Source: Planctomycetaceae bacterium
GTDB taxonomy: Bacteria > Planctomycetota > Planctomycetia > Pirellulales > Pirellulaceae
Length of the DNA stretch: 8,136 nt
Direction of reading: 5' to 3'
Assembly (NCBI GenBank): GCA_007133715.1
Contig: SLMF01000021.1
Location: 1 to 8,136 of the forward strand
The translations under genes and the position numbers were made by a program. Below the pieces are notes generated by a model. The model did not search any database. It was not told the origin of the DNA and worked only from the letters and a program-made list of their open reading frames with translations. This document shows positions 5,802 to 8,136 of the stretch, piece after piece; position 1 is the first letter of the stretch, and every line of letters starts with the position of its first letter.

Positions 5802-6101
5802 TTGGGTAAGAGGTTGTACGTCGGGAATCTGAGTTATGGTGTGACCAGCTCGGAACTGGAGGAGCTGTTTTCCTCCTACGGCACGGTGCAGAGTGCTCAA
5901 GTGATTTCGGATCGCGAGAGCGGTCGCAGCAAAGGTTTTGGCTTCGTGGAAATGGACAGCGACGGCGACGTCCTGGCGGCGATCGAAGCTTTGAATGGTC
6001 AGGAGCATCAAGGACGCCCTCTGACGGTGAACGAGGCCCGCCCTCGCGAGGAACGCGGTGGTGGCCGACGTGGCGGACGAGGGGGAGGCGGGCGATACTA
6101 G
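5802..6101 (+). CDS. Glycine-rich single-RRM RNA-binding protein, 99 aa, TTG start
   Basis: This is a small cytoplasmic RNA-binding protein of the bacterial RRM group, known from cyanobacteria and planctomycetes and in some cases cold-responsive. One RRM fills residues about 4-80: RNP2 is LYVGNL at 5-10 and RNP1 is KGFGFVEM near residue 45, with SKGFGF intact. A short Gly/Arg tail ends the protein (RGGGRRGGRGGGGRY), like an RGG box, which adds general RNA affinity. No ATG is available in frame near the domain. TTG at 5802 gives MGKRLYVGNLSYG, the usual opening of this group, with GGAG (5790-5793) 8 nt upstream. A further TTG at 5682 would add an unlikely low-complexity extension. An out-of-frame ATG at 5788 opens a 14-codon frame that overlaps the start. 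The gene stands alone. Confidence 0.88.
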   Translation: MGKRLYVGNLSYGVTSSELEELFSSYGTVQSAQVISDRESGRSKGFGFVEMDSDGDVLAAIEALNGQEHQGRPLTVNEARPREERGGGRRGGRGGGGRY

Positions 6102-6324
6102 GCTGCGATTCGCCTGCCAAGGCCCCGTACGCTCGATAATGCCCCAGCGCGGCCTCGCTTCGCCGCAACCAAACTGATTGATTGCGGCGCACGGCGAAAA
6201 AAGGCACCACCATTCCGGGCAAACGAGAGCCGTTCGGCATCGTCGCTGAAAGACGAAGCGGCCTTGGGAAAACCGATTGACGCTCCTGTTGGCCGCCGAG
6301 GCTGCAGCGGATCTCCGTCGCCGG
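6102..6324. other. Intergenic stretch after the RRM gene
   Basis: No gene is supported. It contains one inverted repeat: CGCCGCAA (6161-6168) with TTGCGGCG (6182-6189) around a 13-nt loop, 60 bp past the RRM stop. It is followed by A-rich, not T-rich, sequence on the plus strand. A role in RRM transcript ending is possible but weak. Confidence 0.4.
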
Positions 6325-6583
6325 TCAATTGCCGCCGGTGAGCCAGCTGAGGTTGAAGCGAGCCACGTGGCCGTCGCCTCGCCCCCTCGTAATGCAGGTA
6401 GATCCAGCCTCGACTGCGCGTGTCCGGTCGGCCGACCGACAGCGAGGAGTAGGCGAACCGGCCTTCTTCGATCAACCGCTTGACCGGCCAGGTCTGGCCG
6501 CCGTCGTCACTGTAAATCGCGTTCGTATAACGGTTCGGGCCAGAACTCGCGGGCGTTGCCACCAGGCCGTTTATCAAGCGGAA
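6325..6583 (-). pseudogene. Sialidase (GH33/BNR) C-terminal remnant, truncated and frameshifted
   Basis: Read leftward from about 6583, one frame gives LINGLVATPA, then an Asp-box SDDGGQTW at 6511-6488, then LIEEGRFAYSSLSVG, with the YSSL block (Tyr codon 6451-6449) where sialidases keep their catalytic tyrosine, then WIYLHYEG. The frame is then lost at a G5 run (plus-strand C5 at 6382-6386). Dropping one G restores YEGRGDGHVARF followed by NLSWLTGGN and TGA at 6327-6325, which is the normal sialidase C-terminus (arfnLeWLt pattern). Only about 85 codons remain of a protein usually over 350, and no start or signal peptide is left. The unshifted frame continues to 6098 but shows nothing recognisable after the lesion. 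It lies antisense between the RRM gene and acnA. An assembly error could explain the shift but not the truncation. Confidence 0.7.
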
Positions 6584-6692
6584 CCGCCGATTTCGGTGGG
6601 GTAATCGCGGGTCGCTCCCCGTAGAAACGCGAGCGGGCATGAGCTAAGATAGGCGGTTTTCGACAAGCACTTACCACGCACTTTTTTTCCTC

Positions 6693-6698
6693 GGGAGG
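6693..6698 (+). promoter_or_regulatory. Ribosome binding site deciding the acnA TTG start
   Basis: GGGAGG lies 6 nt before TTG at 6705. No ATG exists in frame before the conserved aconitase N-terminus, so this site fixes the start. Confidence 0.65.
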
Positions 6699-6704
6699 CT
6701 GCTG

Positions 6705-8136
6705 TTGACCCCGACGCGCACAGAATTCGATCCGCTCGACACCCGTGACACGTTCGAGACCCGTCAGGGGCCGATCGGCATCTACCGTCTGGACCGGCTG
6801 GAATACTTCGGTTGGGGGAATATCTCCCGTTTGCCCTACTCGTTGCGTGTGCTGCTGGAATCCGTGCTCCGCCACTGTGACGGCCATCAGGTGACCGTCC
6901 AGGACGTCCAGAACTTGGCCGGTTGGCAGGCAGCTGCGCCGGCGAAATCAGAGTTGCCCTTCAAACCGGCACGGGTGGTTTTGCAGGATTTCACCGGCGT
7001 TCCCGCCGTGGTCGATCTGGCGGCCATGCGGGCCGCCATGCAACGCTTAGGCGGGGATCCCACCAAAATCAATCCCCTCATCCCCGTCGATCTGGTAATC
7101 GACCACTCCGTCCAGGTCGATCGATTCGGGACGCCGCAGGCCTTGCAGCAGAACGTGGAACTCGAGTTCCAACGCAATCGCGAGCGCTACCAGTTCCTTC
7201 GGTGGGGACAGAAGGCATTCGACAATTTTCGAGTCGTGCCTCCTAATGTAGGCATCGTCCACCAAGTCAATTTGGAGTATCTGGCGAAGGGCGTCTTTCT
7301 TCGCCAGGATTCAAAGGGCTGGGTGGCCGTGCCCGACTCGCTGGTCGGCACGGACAGCCACACCACGATGATCAATGGTTTAGGGGTTGTCGGCTGGGGG
7401 GTTGGCGGGATCGAAGCAGAAGCGGTGATGTTGGGGCAGCCGCTGTACCTGTTGATGCCGGAGGTGGTGGGCTTCGAGTTATGCGGTCAACTGGCGGCGG
7501 GTGCGACCGCCACGGACTTGGTGCTGACGGTGACACAGATCTTGCGGCGGGAGGGTGTGGTTGGCAAGTTTGTCGAGTTTTTTGGGGAGGGTGCGGCCCG
7601 CATGTCGCTGGCGGACCGAGCGACGATTGCCAACATGGGCCCGGAGTACGGGGCGACGATGGGCTTTTTCCCGATCGACGAGCAGACGTTGGAGTACCTG
7701 CGTGCGACGGGGCGGACGGTGGACGAAGTGGATTTGGTCGAGCGATACACCAAGGAGCAGGGTTTGTTTTGGCGGGAGGCGTCGCCGCGGCCGTATTACA
7801 CGAAGACATTGACCTTGGACTTGGGCACGGTGGAGCCGTCGTTAGCGGGTCCCAAGCGGCCGGCGCAGCGTGTGGGTTTGGCTCAGTTGCAACCGTCGTT
7901 CCAGCAGACCCTGCGGGCCCCGCTGGACCAGGACGGTTTCGGTTTGGACGCGGCCGCTTGCCAGCGGACGGCGGTGGTGGCCAGCCAGCACGCCGACTCG
8001 CCGATCGGACACGGGGCGGTGGTGATTGCGGCGATCACCAGTTGCACGAACACCAGCAATCCGTCGGTGATGCTGGCGGCCGGTCTGCTGGCGCAGAAGG
8101 CGGTCCAGCGTGGTTTGCGGGTACCGCCGTATGTGA
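6705..8136 (+). CDS. acnA: Aconitate hydratase, N-terminal 477 residues (3' end outside window)
   Basis: The enzyme interconverts citrate and isocitrate in the TCA cycle through a [4Fe-4S] cluster, in the cytoplasm. The frame runs off the right edge; full AcnA is about 890-900 residues, so roughly half is present. TTG 6705 is chosen on its ribosome binding site and gives MTPTRTEFDPLDTRDTFETR. Recognisable AcnA/IRP-type blocks are SRLPYSLRVLLESVLR, VVLQDFTGVPAVVDLAAMR, PVDLVIDHSVQVD, VPPNVGIVHQVNLEYLA, LVGTDSHTTMINGLGVVGWG, VGKFVEFFGEG, RATIANMGPEYGATMGFFP and ITSCTNTSNPSVM. C447 in SCTNTSNP is the first cluster ligand; the two later cysteines (CxxC) would lie past the edge. No lesion is visible in this half. 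It is transcribed away from the sialidase remnant, and its promoter must lie in or next to that remnant. Confidence 0.96.
   Translation, partial: MTPTRTEFDPLDTRDTFETRQGPIGIYRLDRLEYFGWGNISRLPYSLRVLLESVLRHCDGHQVTVQDVQNLAGWQAAAPAKSELPFKPARVVLQDFTGVPAVVDLAAMRAAMQRLGGDPTKINPLIPVDLVIDHSVQVDRFGTPQALQQNVELEFQRNRERYQFLRWGQKAFDNFRVVPPNVGIVHQVNLEYLAKGVFLRQDSKGWVAVPDSLVGTDSHTTMINGLGVVGWGVGGIEAEAVMLGQPLYLLMPEVVGFELCGQLAAGATATDLVLTVTQILRREGVVGKFVEFFGEGAARMSLADRATIANMGPEYGATMGFFPIDEQTLEYLRATGRTVDEVDLVERYTKEQGLFWREASPRPYYTKTLTLDLGTVEPSLAGPKRPAQRVGLAQLQPSFQQTLRAPLDQDGFGLDAAACQRTAVVASQHADSPIGHGAVVIAAITSCTNTSNPSVMLAAGLLAQKAVQRGLRVPPYV

Noticed and set aside
6161..6189. Intrinsic terminator for the RRM gene
   Set aside because: The stem is perfect over 8 bp, but A-rich sequence follows instead of a T-tract; kept only as an inverted repeat within the intergenic entry.
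6098..6640. The 180-codon minus-strand frame taken as an intact hypothetical gene
   Set aside because: Only its first part resembles sialidase; the true sialidase end is in another frame after a G5 run, so the rest is out-of-frame sequence.
6507..6887. A 126-codon minus-strand frame over the acnA start
   Set aside because: It overlaps conserved aconitase sequence and reads the sialidase remnant in the wrong frame.

Overview
The window suggests a planctomycete chromosome, most likely from the Pirellulales (Rhodopirellula/Blastopirellula type). The signs are GC-rich coding DNA, a secreted PhoD-type phosphatase and a secreted trypsin-like protease, a sialidase remnant, a small glycine-rich RRM protein, apparent TTG starts, and a GTACTC/GAGTAC repeat of a kind I associate from memory with Pirellula-type genomes. 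This assignment is inference from gene content; no rRNA or other phylogenetic marker is present.

Layout. 1-1032 (+): the 3' third of carB (carbamoyl-phosphate synthase large subunit), running in from the left edge. 1054-2730 (+): an exported PhoD-like metallophosphatase, 21 nt behind carB. 2731-2928: convergent intergenic DNA with strong hairpins and G-tracts. 2929-3708 (-) and 3735-4112 (-): an SDR oxidoreductase behind a small membrane-anchored zinc-ribbon protein, probably one transcript reading leftward. 4113-4355: divergent intergenic DNA with a short uORF on the minus strand and a weak promoter candidate on the plus strand. 4356-5213 (+): a secreted trypsin-like serine protease with an intact catalytic triad. 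5215-5618: a non-coding, nested inverted-repeat element of 404 bp. 5619-5801: a structured leader for the RRM RNA-binding protein at 5802-6101 (+). 6325-6583 (-): a truncated and frameshifted sialidase C-terminus. 6705 to the right edge (+): the N-terminal half of aconitase (acnA), started from TTG.

The genes do not form one pathway. carB (pyrimidine and arginine synthesis) and acnA (TCA cycle) are housekeeping genes at the edges, with accessory and secreted functions between them. The most unusual object is the 404-bp element at 5215-5618. It has 26-bp terminal inverted repeats (23/26 identical), 37-bp inner arms built of GTACTCGTACTC pairs, and a central hairpin, with no convincing gene inside. 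It starts one base after the protease stop codon and ends about 180 bp before the RRM gene. A MITE-like or REP-like mobile palindromic element is the best reading. The second most useful observation is the sialidase remnant, whose reading frame is restored by removing one G from a G5 run.
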